Shown: one piece after another, positions 32,484 to 41,256 of the stretch
Layout: the number at the start of each line of letters is the position of its first letter
Numbering within the stretch: position 1 is the stretch's first letter
Source of the DNA: JACVRW01 sp963751835
GTDB taxonomy: Bacteria; Actinomycetota; Thermoleophilia; Solirubrobacterales; Thermoleophilaceae
Assembly: GCA_963751835.1 (NCBI GenBank)
Contig: CAVVWD010000011.1
Span: 481,828-545,827 of the forward strand
Length of the DNA: 64,000 nucleotides
Reading direction: 5' to 3'
Position numbers and translations under genes: made by a program
Notes under the pieces: generated by a model
What the model saw: the letters and a program-made list of their open reading frames with translations, nothing else
The model's database searches: none
Told to the model about the DNA's origin: nothing

Positions 32484-33754
32484 TTCAGGAAGCCCTCGTA
32501 GTTGCGCATCATCAGCTGCGCCTCGAGCTGCTTCATGGTGTCGAGCGCCACGCCCACCACGATCAGGATCGAGGTGCCGCCGAAGAAGAAGTTCGCGCTC
32601 GTCTGGTTGATCAGGATCGTCGGCAGCGCAGCCACGGCCGCCAGGTAGAGCGCTCCCGGGAATGTCAACCGCGCCAGGATGCGGTCGAGGTATTCGGCCG
32701 TGGGTCTTCCAGGCCTCACCCCAGGGATGAAGCCGCCGTACTTCTTGAGGTTGTCCGCCTGCTCCACCGGGTTGAAGGTGACCGCCGTGTAGAAGTAGGT
32801 GAAGACGATGATCAGGATCGACTCGCCGATCAGGTAGGCGGCCCCGTTCGGGCTGAAGAAGGTCGAGAAGTCCTGCGCCCAGCCCGCCTGAGTGAGCTCG
32901 CCGACCGTCGGCGGGAACGCCATCAGCGAGGCGGCGAAGATCACCGGGATCACGCCGGCCATGTTCACGCGCAGCGGCAGGTAGGTGGAGCCGCCGCCGG
33001 CCATCCGGCGGCCGACCACCCGTTTCGCGTACTGGATCGGGATGCGCCGCTGGCCCTCCTGCATGAAGACGATGCCGGCGATGATCGCGAGCGCCAGGAA
33101 GGGCATCATCACGACGAAGATCTGGTCGGGGTTCGTCCACCAGGCCTGGATGCCGTTCGGCAGCCCCGACGCGATCGACGCGAAGATCATCAGCGAGATG
33201 CCGTTGCCGATGCCGCGCTGGGTGATCAGCTCACCGAGCCACATCAGCAGCACACAGCCCGCGGTGAGCGTCATGACGATCACGAATACACGCCCGAAGG
33301 TGAAGTTGTCGACCACCTCGCTCCCCTCGCTGCCGGCGAAGGTGCGGAAGAGGAAGACGTAGCCGATCGACTGCCCGAACGCGAGGCCGACGGTCAGGTA
33401 GCGGGTGTACTGCGTGATCTTCTGCTGCCCGACCTCGCCCTCCTTGCGCAGCTTGTCGAGCGACGGCAGCACCACGGTCAGCAGCTGCAGCATGATCGAG
33501 GCGGTGATGTAGGGCATGATCCCGAGCGCGAAGATCGCGAAGCGCTGGAGTGAGCCGCCCGAGAAGAGGTTGAGGAAGCCGAGGACGTTGGACTGGCCCT
33601 CGAAGTTCGAGGCCAGGTCCTCGACGACGTCGATGTTGATGCCCGGCGCCGGGATGTACGCGCCCAGGCGGTAGAGCGCGAGCATGGCCGCGGTGAAGGC
33701 CAGCTTCTTCCGGATGTCCGGTACCCGGAAGGCGTTCAGAAACGTGCGCAGCAC
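32480..33754 (-). CDS. secY: Preprotein translocase subunit SecY
   Basis: Central ten-helix channel of the Sec translocon. The protein has 424 residues, starting MLRTFLNAFRVPDIRKKLAF. A plug region with APGIN follows the first helix (GAYIPAPGINIDVVEDL), and later family landmarks are GIMPYITASIMLQLL and ITQRGIGNGISLMIFA. Lies in the usual place between rplO and adk. Confidence 0.96.
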   Translation of the reverse strand: MLRTFLNAFRVPDIRKKLAFTAAMLALYRLGAYIPAPGINIDVVEDLASNFEGQSNVLGFLNLFSGGSLQRFAIFALGIMPYITASIMLQLLTVVLPSLDKLRKEGEVGQQKITQYTRYLTVGLAFGQSIGYVFLFRTFAGSEGSEVVDNFTFGRVFVIVMTLTAGCVLLMWLGELITQRGIGNGISLMIFASIASGLPNGIQAWWTNPDQIFVVMMPFLALAIIAGIVFMQEGQRRIPIQYAKRVVGRRMAGGGSTYLPLRVNMAGVIPVIFAASLMAFPPTVGELTQAGWAQDFSTFFSPNGAAYLIGESILIIVFTYFYTAVTFNPVEQADNLKKYGGFIPGVRPGRPTAEYLDRILARLTFPGALYLAAVAALPTILINQTSANFFFGGTSILIVVGVALDTMKQLEAQLMMRNYEGFLK

Positions 33755-33764
33755 GGCCTTGGAC

Positions 33765-34259
33765 CTAGCCCTCGATCAGCTGGCAGGTGCCGCCTGCGGC
33801 TTCGATCTTCTCGCGCGCGGTCTTCGAGAAGCCGTGCGCGTGCACGGTGAGCGCCTTGGAGAGCTCGCCGCGGCCGAGGATCTTGACGGGCACCTCGCGA
33901 CGGGTCGCGAGGCCGTTATCCCTGAGCCCGTCCGGCGTGACCTCGGCGCCGGCATCGAAGCGGGCCTCGAGATCGGAGACGTTGACCGGCTGGGTCCGGG
34001 TGCGGAACTTCTCGAAGGGCATCGACTTCTTCATGTGCGGCCCGCGCAGCTTGCGCATCCGCATGTGGATCGGCGTCTGGCCGCCCTCGAAGCGGACGCG
34101 GCGCTTGCTGCCCGAGCGCGCGCCGGCGCCCTTGTGGCCGCGGCCGGAGGTCTTGCCGGTGCCCGAGCCCTCGCCACGGCCGACGCGCTTGCGCGCCTTG
34201 CGTGAACCGGGGGCGGGCTTCAGCGAGTGCAGCCCGATGCGCTCGTCCGACTCAGGCAT
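33765..34259 (-). CDS. rplO: 50S ribosomal protein L15
   Basis: Early-assembly 23S rRNA-binding protein, 164 residues. The N-terminal glycine/lysine-rich arm (RKRVGRGEGSGTGKTSGRGH) threads into the subunit, and the globular part ends in AGGTCQLIEG. The ATG at 34259 overlaps the rpmD stop by 8 bases; a GTG one codon upstream is also possible. Confidence 0.95.
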   Translation of the reverse strand: MPESDERIGLHSLKPAPGSRKARKRVGRGEGSGTGKTSGRGHKGAGARSGSKRRVRFEGGQTPIHMRMRKLRGPHMKKSMPFEKFRTRTQPVNVSDLEARFDAGAEVTPDGLRDNGLATRREVPVKILGRGELSKALTVHAHGFSKTAREKIEAAGGTCQLIEG

Positions 34260-34430
34260 CACGCACCTCGACGAGATGGTCGACCGAGTGGATCAGGCCG
34301 CGCACGGTCGGAAGGTCCTCGCGCTCGGTCGAGCGCCCGATCTTGCCGAGGCCGAGCGACTTCAGCGACTCGCGCTGCTTGCGGCTCGAGCCGTTGGCCG
34401 ACTTGACCTGGGTGATCACGAGGCTCGCCA

Positions 34431-34431
<1 letters not shown>
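34252..34431 (-). CDS. rpmD: 50S ribosomal protein L30
   Basis: A 59-residue protein, too short for many gene finders, between rpsE and rplO. It begins MASLVITQVKSANGSSRKQR and continues LGLGKIGRSTERED and VRGLIHSVDHLVEV, the complete L30 fold. Its ATG shares one base with the rpsE stop (TGATG), and its stop lies inside the rplO start region, so the three genes are translationally coupled. Confidence 0.94.
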
Positions 34432-35078
<647 letters not shown>

Positions 35079-35147
35079 GAGAACCACTCACCGTAGCGAT
35101 CGTAGTGCGCGAGGGGCCGGGCTCGGCCGGGACCGGAGCGATCCCCA

Positions 35148-35501
35148 TCAGAACTTCAGCCCGTTCTCGCGCGCGCCATCGGCGAGTGCCTTGACGCGTC
35201 CGTGATAGCGGTATCCGCCGCGGTCGAACACGACAGTCTCGATGCCGGCCGCCTTCGCGCGATCGGCCAGCAGCTCGCCCGCCTTCTTGGCCTGGTCCAT
35301 CGTGCCGAGCGACTTGAGCTCGGCCTCGGTCCAGCTGACCGCGGCCAGCGTGCGCCCGGCCACGTCGTCGATGACCTGCGCCTGCACGCCCTTGTTCGAG
35401 CGGAACACGGACAGGCGCGGACGCTCGGCGGTCCCGCGCACCTTGGCGCGCACGCGCCGGCGCCGGCGCAGCCGCGCCTGGGGCTTCGCCTTGACCGTCA
35501 T
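35148..35501 (-). CDS. rplR: 50S ribosomal protein L18
   Basis: 5S rRNA-binding protein of the central protuberance, 117 residues. It has a strongly basic start (KPQARLRRRRRVRAKVRGTA), then ERPRLSVFRSNKGVQAQVID and the terminal GGYRYHGRVKALADGARENG. Its ATG overlaps the rplF stop by four bases. A 69-base spacer without an obvious gene separates it from rpsE. Confidence 0.96.
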   Translation of the reverse strand: MTVKAKPQARLRRRRRVRAKVRGTAERPRLSVFRSNKGVQAQVIDDVAGRTLAAVSWTEAELKSLGTMDQAKKAGELLADRAKAAGIETVVFDRGGYRYHGRVKALADGARENGLKF

Positions 35502-36031
35502 GCGCGCTTCCCGACCTTCCTCATCACGTACTCGCCCTCGTAGCGGATGCCCTTGCCCTTGTAGGGCTCGGGTGGGCGCTGCTTGCGGATGTTGGCCGCC
35601 ACCTCGCCCACCGCCTGCTTGGAGATCCCGCGCACGATCACGCGCGTGGGCTGCGGCACCTCGAACTCGATGCCGTCGGGAGCGTCCATCTCGATCGGGT
35701 GCGAGTAGCCGAGCGCGAGCACGAGCTTGCTGCCCTGGAGCTGGGCCCGATAGCCCACGCCCTGGATCTCGAGGCGCTTCTCGAAGCCGTTCGTCACACC
35801 CTCGACCATGTTCGCGATCAGGCTGCGGGTCAGGCCGTGCAGGGCGCGGTGCTCGCCGCGATCGGTCGGCCGCGCGACGAGGATCTCGCCGTTCTCCTGC
35901 TTGACCTGCATGTTGCGGTCGACGCGCTCGGAGAGCTCGCCCTTGGGGCCCTTGACCTTGACGAGCGCCGGCTCGATCGTGACCTCGACGCCGCTCGGCA
36001 CCGGGATCGGCTGCTTTCCGATTCGGCTCAC
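35498..36031 (-). CDS. rplF: 50S ribosomal protein L6
   Basis: Two-domain protein near the GTPase centre, 177 residues, starting MSRIGKQPIPVPSGVEVTIE. The C-terminal signature PEPYKGKGIRYEGEYVMRK is intact. Seven bases after rpsH; overlaps rplR. Confidence 0.96.
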   Translation of the reverse strand: MSRIGKQPIPVPSGVEVTIEPALVKVKGPKGELSERVDRNMQVKQENGEILVARPTDRGEHRALHGLTRSLIANMVEGVTNGFEKRLEIQGVGYRAQLQGSKLVLALGYSHPIEMDAPDGIEFEVPQPTRVIVRGISKQAVGEVAANIRKQRPPEPYKGKGIRYEGEYVMRKVGKRA

Positions 36032-36038
36032 GCGGCGG

Positions 36039-36437
36039 TCACCACACCCTCGCCACGAGCTCGCCGCCGACGCCCGCCCGGCGGGCCTCGTGACCGGTCA
36101 TCACGCCGCTCGACGTGGACACGATCGTCGTGCCCATCCCGCCCTGCACCTTGGGGATCGACCCGGACTGCACGTACGTGCGCCGGCCGGGCTTGGAGAC
36201 GCGGGCGAGGCCCTGAATCACGGGCTTGCGGTCCTCGGTGTACTTGAGACGCACGCGCAGGACGCGGCCGACGCGCGCCGGCTCGACCGAGAAGTCCTCG
36301 ATGTAGCCCTGCTCCTGCAGGATGCGGGCGATCTCCGCTTTGAACGTGGAGGCGGGCATCTCGACCTCGTCGCGGTCGGCGTGCAGGCCGTTGCGAACGC
36401 GAGTCAGGAAATCCGCGATGGGGTCGGTCATCGACAT
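36039..36437 (-). CDS. rpsH: 30S ribosomal protein S8
   Basis: Binds the central domain of 16S rRNA and in other bacteria represses the spc operon. The protein has 132 residues: MTDPIADFLTRVRNGLHADR at the start and the family end STSSGVMTGHEARRAGVGGE. Three bases after rpsZ. Confidence 0.96.
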   Translation of the reverse strand: MSMTDPIADFLTRVRNGLHADRDEVEMPASTFKAEIARILQEQGYIEDFSVEPARVGRVLRVRLKYTEDRKPVIQGLARVSKPGRRTYVQSGSIPKVQGGMGTTIVSTSSGVMTGHEARRAGVGGELVARVW

Positions 36438-36440
36438 GGG

Positions 36441-36626
36441 CTACCAGCTCGACTTCGTGAGGCCGGGGATCATGCCCTCGCGGGCTATCTGGCGCACGCA
36501 GATGCGGCAGAGCCCGAACTTGCGCAGGTAGGCGCGCGGGCGGCCGCACCGCTTGCAGCGGTTGTAGTTGCGGGTCTTGTACTTGGATCCGCGTTGCTGG
36601 CGAACCCTCTGTGACGTCTTGGCCAT
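36441..36626 (-). CDS. rpsZ: 30S ribosomal protein S14, zinc-binding type Z
   Basis: A 61-residue short form with the Cys4 zinc motif (CKRC then CRIC). The stretch GRPRAYLRKFGLCRICVRQ is diagnostic of type Z rather than the long zinc-free S14. Lies directly after the rplE stop. Confidence 0.96.
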   Translation of the reverse strand: MAKTSQRVRQQRGSKYKTRNYNRCKRCGRPRAYLRKFGLCRICVRQIAREGMIPGLTKSSW

Positions 36627-37396
36627 CTACTCGCTCTCCGACTCTTCCACGCTGTCTGTCTCGGTGACCTCTTCCTCGACCGGCGTCGCCGGCTCGTAGG
36701 CCTCCGGGTTCTCTTCTTTGAGCTCCTCGTACGCCGCCGCCTCGGCCTCGGCCTTCAGGCGCAGCTCCTCCTTGTGCTCCTCCTCGGCCTGCTCCTCTGC
36801 CTCGTCGGTGTGCGAGCCGGGTGCCCCCTCCGGCGAGAAACGGCATGCCGAGCTCGCGCAGCAGCACGTAGGCCTCCTCGTCGGTCTGGGCCGCACGTCG
36901 TGATGGTCACGTCGAGGCCACGCACCTGGTCGATCGCGTCGTAGTCGATCTCGGGGAAGATGATCTGCTCGCGGACGCCCATCGAGTAGTTGCCGCGGCC
37001 GTCGAACGAGCGCGCGTTCAGCCCGCGGAAGTCGCGGATGCGCGGGATCGCGATCGAGGTCAGGCGATCGAGGAACTCGTACATGCGGGCGTGGCGCAGC
37101 GTCACGCTGAGGCCCACCGGCATGCCGTCACGCAGCTTGAAGGCCGCGATCGACTTGCGGGCGCGGCGGACGCTCGGCGCCTGGCCCGCGAGCGTCGCGA
37201 GCTGCTCCTGAGCCGCCTCGAGCATGTTCGAGTCCTGCTTGGCCTCGCCCACGCCCATGTTGAGCGTGATCTTCTCGACGCGCGGGACCTCCATGGCCGA
37301 GTCGTAGCCGAAGCGCTCCTGCAGCCTCTGCCGTATCTCACCCTCGTAGCGCTCCTTGAGGCGCGGCGGGATGTTCGCCTGTGCTGTGGCGTCCAT
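36627..37396 (-). CDS. rplE: 50S ribosomal protein L5 with acidic C-terminal extension (two frameshifts)
   Basis: 5S rRNA-binding protein. The first ~165 residues are intact (LKERYEGEIRQRLQERFGYD, KITLNMGVGEAKQDS, NYSMGVREQIIFPEIDYD). One extra T in the codons after DVTITT (about 36895) moves the frame; AQTDEEAYVLLRELGMP continues in the next frame. An extra T in a TTT run (about 36840) moves it again to FSPEGAPGSHTDEAEEQAEE. The predicted end is a Glu-rich tail of about 55 residues ending VEESESE, absent from standard L5. Both indels are single extra bases in an essential gene and are most likely assembly errors. Its ATG shares a base with the rplX stop. Confidence 0.9.
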
Positions 37397-37728
37397 CAGT
37401 CGATCTCCTTGCCCGACTTCTTGGCTACGCGCACGCGCCGGCCGCCCTCGCGCTTGACGGAGACGCGGCTGGGCTCGCGCGACTCGGGATCGATCAGCAT
37501 CACGTTTGACACGTGGATCGGCCCCTCCTTCTCGACGATGCCGCCGATCTCCTGGGCGCGCTGAGTGTCGCGCAGCGTGCGCGGGCGAATGTGGCGCTTG
37601 ACGATGTTCGCGCCCTCCACGTAGACCTTGCGGCCCTTCGGGTCCACGCGCAGCACGCGGCCGGTCTTGCCCCGGTCCTTGCCCTTGATGACGCGGACGG
37701 TGTCGTCGCGGCGGATCTTGAGCGCCAT
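37396..37728 (-). CDS. rplX: 50S ribosomal protein L24
   Basis: Assembly initiator binding the 5' end of 23S rRNA, 110 residues. The KOW motif is near the start (DDTVRVIKGKDRGKTGRVLR), followed by VYVEGANIVKRHIRP. The stop overlaps rplE (TGATG); two bases after rplN. Confidence 0.96.
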   Translation of the reverse strand: MALKIRRDDTVRVIKGKDRGKTGRVLRVDPKGRKVYVEGANIVKRHIRPRTLRDTQRAQEIGGIVEKEGPIHVSNVMLIDPESREPSRVSVKREGGRRVRVAKKSGKEID

Positions 37729-37730
37729 GG

Positions 37731-38099
37731 CTAGAGCACCTCCGGCGCGAGCGAGACGATCTTCATGAAGTTGCGGTCCCGGAGCTCGCGCGCGACGGGG
37801 CCGAAGATGCGGGTGCCGCGCGGGTTGTTGGCGGCATCGATCAGCACCGCGGCGTTCTCGTCGAAGGAGATGTAGGTGCCGTCGTCGCGGCCGAACTCCT
37901 TCTTGGTGCGCACGACGACGGCGGTCACGACCTCGCCCTTCTTGACCGAGCCGTGCGGGATCGCCTGCTTGACGGTGCCGACGATGATGTCGCCGACGCC
38001 GGCGTAGCGCCGGTGCGAGCCGCCGCGCACGCGGATGCAGAGCAGCTCGCGCGCGCCGGTGTTGTCGGCGACCTTGAGCCTGGACTCCTGCTGGATCAC
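37731..38099 (-). CDS. rplN: 50S ribosomal protein L14
   Basis: Forms intersubunit bridges, 122 residues. It starts MIQQESRLKV and has the signature RGSHRRYAGVGDIIVGTVKQ and the end LRDRNFMKIVSLAPEVL. Its start overlaps the rpsQ stop by four bases (ATGA). Confidence 0.96.
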   Translation of the reverse strand: MIQQESRLKVADNTGARELLCIRVRGGSHRRYAGVGDIIVGTVKQAIPHGSVKKGEVVTAVVVRTKKEFGRDDGTYISFDENAAVLIDAANNPRGTRIFGPVARELRDRNFMKIVSLAPEVL

Positions 38100-38713
38100 C
38101 GGGCGCGCTCCAGGACCTCTACGAGACGCCAGCGCTTGGTGCGGCTGATCGGCCGGCTCTCGATCACGCGAACGGTGTCCCCCACGTGGGCGTCGTTCGC
38201 CTCGTCGTGCGCGTGCAGCGTCGATGACGTGCGCACGATCTTCTTGTACATCCGGTGCCGGTGGGCGACGTCGATGCGGACCGTGATCGTCTTGTCCGCC
38301 TTGTCGGAGACGACGATGCCCTGGCGGAACTTCAGGGTGCCCTCGGGCTTCTCCACCAATGATCCGGATTCCTCCGCCGCCGGCTGGCCGGCGGCCTCGG
38401 ACACGGCGGGCGCCTCGGCGCGCGGCTGCGCCGCGCGGCGCTCGCGCTGCTTCTGCCTGTAGAGCCGCCGGTGCTGCGCCTTGCGGGCACGCCGCTCCGC
38501 GCGCTCCTGCGAGCGCTCCTCGATCGACCGCTCGGGCCGAGCTTCGCCCGCGTGAGCCGAGCGCGCGCGCTTGCGCGCCTCCTTGGGGGAGAGCTGCTCG
38601 TCCGGCTCGCTCGGAGCCTCCGGCGCGGCCGGGGCAGCCTCGGCCGGAGCGGCCTCCTCGGCCGTCTCGTCCGGTGCCTGCTCCTCGTTCACGTTCTCTT
38701 CGGTCTCGGTCAT
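38096..38713 (-). CDS. rpsQ: 30S ribosomal protein S17 with long N-terminal extension
   Basis: The normal S17 OB-fold core (GIVVSDKADKTITVRIDVAH, then DTVRVIESRPISRTKRWRLV) occupies only about the last 85 of 205 residues. In front lies a ~120-residue extension: an acidic Ala/Glu/Pro part, a basic coiled part (RSQERAERRARKAQHRRLYR) and the VSEAAGQPAAEES module shared with the S5 tail. The ATG at 38713 overlaps the rpmC stop by four bases, which supports the long form, although translation could also begin nearer the core. Confidence 0.92.
   Translation of the reverse strand: MTETEENVNEEQAPDETAEEAAPAEAAPAAPEAPSEPDEQLSPKEARKRARSAHAGEARPERSIEERSQERAERRARKAQHRRLYRQKQRERRAAQPRAEAPAVSEAAGQPAAEESGSLVEKPEGTLKFRQGIVVSDKADKTITVRIDVAHRHRMYKKIVRTSSTLHAHDEANDAHVGDTVRVIESRPISRTKRWRLVEVLERAR
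38365..38420. repeat. 56-bp palindromic coding module, copy in rpsQ
   Basis: Partner of the segment in rpsE (49 of 56 identical, same frame). The hairpin here is GCCGCCGGC/GCCGGCGGC with a TG loop. Confidence 0.8.
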
Positions 38714-38934
38714 TGGCTCTTCTGCTTGCGGATCTCTGTGTCTACGTCGAGGCCGCGCTGCTGCGCGACGGTCAGCGCGCGGGCGAGGTCCTGCTTGGCC
38801 TGCTTCAGCCGCGCCGTGTTCTCGAGCTGGCCCGTCGCGTGCTGGAAGCGCAGGTTGAACAACTCCTTGCGCGCGTTGTCCGCGAGCTCCACGAGCTGCG
38901 GGTCCTCGAGGTTATGCACTTCGACCGCTTTCAT
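38710..38934 (-). CDS. rpmC: 50S ribosomal protein L29
   Basis: Two-helix protein at the exit tunnel rim, 74 residues (MKAVEVHNLEDPQLVELADN, then KELFNLRFQHATGQLENTAR). Directly follows the rplP stop and overlaps rpsQ. Confidence 0.95.
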   Translation of the reverse strand: MKAVEVHNLEDPQLVELADNARKELFNLRFQHATGQLENTARLKQAKQDLARALTVAQQRGLDVDTEIRKQKSQ

Positions 38935-39354
38935 CTACTGCCCCGCGCCTTCGCGCTGCACGAACCTGGTCTTGACGGGCAGCTTGTGGCCCGCCAGGCG
39001 CATCGCCTCGCGCGCCAGGTCCTCCGGCACGCCCGAGAGCTCGAACATCACGCGCCCGGGCTTGACCACAGCGACCCAGCCCTCGGGCGTGCCCTTGCCC
39101 GAGCCCATGCGGGTCTCGGCCGGCTTCTTCGTGTAGGGCTTGTCCGGGAAGATGTTGATCCAGACCTTCCCGCCACGCTTGATCTTGCGGGTCATCGCGA
39201 CACGGGCAGCCTCGATCTGGCGGTTGGTGACCCAGCCGCGCTCGAGGGCCTTCAGGCCGTACTCGCCGAACTCGACGTTCGTGCCGCCCTTGGCATAGCC
39301 GCGCCTGCGGCCGCGATGCTCCTTGCGCCACTTGACTCGCTTGGGCTGCAGCAT
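38935..39354 (-). CDS. rplP: 50S ribosomal protein L16
   Basis: Sits near the A-site tRNA elbow, 139 residues. MLQPKRVKWRKEHRGRRRGY is the family start, and NIFPDKPYTKKPAETRMGSG the second signature. Its ATG shares a base with the rpsC stop. Confidence 0.96.
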   Translation of the reverse strand: MLQPKRVKWRKEHRGRRRGYAKGGTNVEFGEYGLKALERGWVTNRQIEAARVAMTRKIKRGGKVWINIFPDKPYTKKPAETRMGSGKGTPEGWVAVVKPGRVMFELSGVPEDLAREAMRLAGHKLPVKTRFVQREGAGQ

Positions 39355-40214
39355 CAGAGCCTGCCCGTCTGCGGCGGACTGTCGCCCCCGCGGCCGCCTC
39401 GACCGCCCGGCCCCCGGCCGCCGCCGCCTTGGCCACGTCCGGGCCCTCGGCCGCCGCCGCCGGGTCCACGCCCGCCACCGGGCCCGCGGCCGCCGCCGCG
39501 GCCGCCGGGACCGCCCGGCCCGCGGCCGCCGCCGCCGGCGCCGACCGACTGGGGCGCCTCGAGCTCGGTCAGGTCCTGCTGGAAGCCCTTGGGCATGATC
39601 TCGCCCTTGTTGATCCACACCTTCACGCCGATGCGGCCGAAGGTGGTGCGGGCCTCGTAGAAGCCGTAGTCGATGTCCGCGCGCAGCGTGTGCAGCGGCA
39701 CGCGGCCGTCCGAGTAGCCCTCGGTACGCGCCATCTCGGCGCCGCCCAGCCGCCCGGAGACCTGGATCTTCACGCCCTTGGCGCCGGACCTCATCGCGCT
39801 CGTGAGCGCGCGCTTCATCGCGCGCCGGAAGGCCACGCGGTTCTGAAGCTGCTCGGCGATCGACTGCGCCACGAGCCTGGCGTCGAGCTCGGGCCGCTTG
39901 ATCTCGAGGATGTTCACCTTCACGGCCTTGCCGGTCATCTTGTGGAGCTCCCTGCGCAGGGCGTCCACCTCTGAACCGGACTTGCCGATCACGATGCCCG
40001 GGCGGGCGGTGTGGATGTTGACCTCGACCTCGTTCTTGTTCTTCTTGATCGTGATCGTCGAGAGGCCCGCGTGCGCGAGCTTGTTCTCGATGTGCTCCCG
40101 GATCCTGATGTCCTCCATCAGATAGTCCGAGAACTCCCTCTCGTTGAACCAGGTCGACTTCCAATCGTGGATGTAGCCGACCCGGAGGGACTCGGGATGC
40201 ACCTTCTGTCCCAT
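39354..40214 (-). CDS. rpsC: 30S ribosomal protein S3 with Gly/Pro/Arg-rich tail
   Basis: mRNA-entry protein, 286 residues. MGQKVHPESLRVGYIHDWKS begins the protein, a KH domain follows (VNIHTARPGIVIGKSGSEVD), and the C-terminal S3 domain has SGRLGGAEMARTEGYSDGRV. After about residue 225 comes a low-complexity tail of Gly, Pro and Arg (GGGRGPGG-type repeats) of about 55 residues, resembling RGG RNA-binding boxes. Repetitive GC-rich DNA here is a likely site for assembly error, but the frame is open to the stop. Confidence 0.95.
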   Translation of the reverse strand: MGQKVHPESLRVGYIHDWKSTWFNEREFSDYLMEDIRIREHIENKLAHAGLSTITIKKNKNEVEVNIHTARPGIVIGKSGSEVDALRRELHKMTGKAVKVNILEIKRPELDARLVAQSIAEQLQNRVAFRRAMKRALTSAMRSGAKGVKIQVSGRLGGAEMARTEGYSDGRVPLHTLRADIDYGFYEARTTFGRIGVKVWINKGEIMPKGFQQDLTELEAPQSVGAGGGGRGPGGPGGRGGGRGPGGGRGPGGGGRGPGRGQGGGGRGPGGRGGRGGDSPPQTGRL

Positions 40215-40216
40215 GG

Positions 40217-40981
40217 CTACCTCCCGTTTCCTTCGGTTGTAAGTTCGATGGTCATGTGGCTGGTGCGCTTGTTGATGCGCGTGGCGCGACCGAGCGCGCG
40301 CGGCCGGAAGCGCTTGATCGTGGGGCCCTCGTCCACGAACGCCCTCCGCACCCGCAGCTCGTCGGCGCCGAGCTCGTAGGCGGACTCGGCGTTCGCGACC
40401 GCCGAGTTGAGCAGCTTCAGGATGTCGCCGGAGACGGCCCGCGGCGCGAAGCGAAGGATGGCCTGGGCGTCCTCGACGCGCTTGCCGCGGATGTGGTTCA
40501 TGACGAGGCGGGCCTTGCGCGGCGCGCTGCGCACGTACTTGGCGCGCGCTGCCACGACCACGGCGCCGTCCTCGCGGCGCGGAGCGGCCTTGCGCGGCTG
40601 CGCGCCGGTCTCGGCGGAGCCGCGACGGCGGGCGGGAGCCTCGGCCTCGGCGGCCTCCTCTTCGGCGGCCTCGTCCTCGGGCGCCTCGTCCGCCTCGAGC
40701 GCCTCCTGGGCGGCCTCCTCCTCGGCGGCTTCCTCCTCGGCGGCCTCGGCGTCGACCGCCTCCTCGGCGGCCTCCGCCTCCACGACCTCGTCGGCCTTCA
40801 ACTCCTCGGCCGGCGCCGCGCCCTCCTGGGCAACCTCGTCGTCCTCGAGACGCTCGACGAGCTCGGCCTTCGTGCCGCTCTTGGGAAGCCCGCGGGCCTC
40901 GAGCTCGTCCCGGAGCTCGTCGACCTTGAGCGACTCCCAGCCGCCCTCGGGCGGTCCGGCCATACGGTCCGGCGGAGTCAT
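40217..40981 (-). CDS. rplV: 50S ribosomal protein L22 with N-terminal SAP domain and acidic linker
   Basis: The L22 core (VAARAKYVRSAPRKARLVMN to TSHMTIEL) fills the last ~110 of 254 residues. It is preceded by a SAP-type helix-extended loop-helix (WESLKVDELRDELEARGLPK, then SGTKAELVERLEDDE, about residues 14-50). About 70 residues of almost pure Glu/Ala/Asp and a short basic stretch follow. SAP motifs bind nucleic acid in other proteins. The ATG at 40981 overlaps the rpsS stop (ATGA), which supports the long reading frame. L22 lines the exit tunnel, so the extension would project from the subunit surface (inference). Confidence 0.93.
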   Translation of the reverse strand: MTPPDRMAGPPEGGWESLKVDELRDELEARGLPKSGTKAELVERLEDDEVAQEGAAPAEELKADEVVEAEAAEEAVDAEAAEEEAAEEEAAQEALEADEAPEDEAAEEEAAEAEAPARRRGSAETGAQPRKAAPRREDGAVVVAARAKYVRSAPRKARLVMNHIRGKRVEDAQAILRFAPRAVSGDILKLLNSAVANAESAYELGADELRVRRAFVDEGPTIKRFRPRALGRATRINKRTSHMTIELTTEGNGR

Positions 40982-41256
40982 CGCACGCGCACCCTGTCGC
41001 TGCCGGCGTGGCCGCGGAAGATCCGCGTGGGCGCGAACTCGCCGAGCTTGTGGCCGACCATCGACTCGGAGACGAACACCGGCACGTGCTTGCGCCCGTC
41101 GTGCACCGCGATCGTGTGCCCGACCATCTCCGGGAAGATCGTCGACATGCGCGACCAGGTCTTGAGCATCGTCTTGTCGCCGGACTCGTTCATTGCCTCG
41201 ATGCGCCGCATAAGGCGCTCCTCGACCCACGGTCCCTTCTTGGATGAGCGCGACAT
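40978..41256 (-). CDS. rpsS: 30S ribosomal protein S19
   Basis: Head protein near the A-site finger, 92 residues. MSRSSKKGPWVEERLMRRIE begins it, and HDGRKHVPVFVSESMVGHKLGEFAPTR is the signature (given in part). Abuts the rplB stop with no spacer. Confidence 0.96.
   Translation of the reverse strand: MSRSSKKGPWVEERLMRRIEAMNESGDKTMLKTWSRMSTIFPEMVGHTIAVHDGRKHVPVFVSESMVGHKLGEFAPTRIFRGHAGSDRVRVR

Noticed and set aside
36627..36896. Independent Glu-rich protein gene
   Set aside because: It is the frameshifted C-terminus of L5, joined after two single-base corrections.
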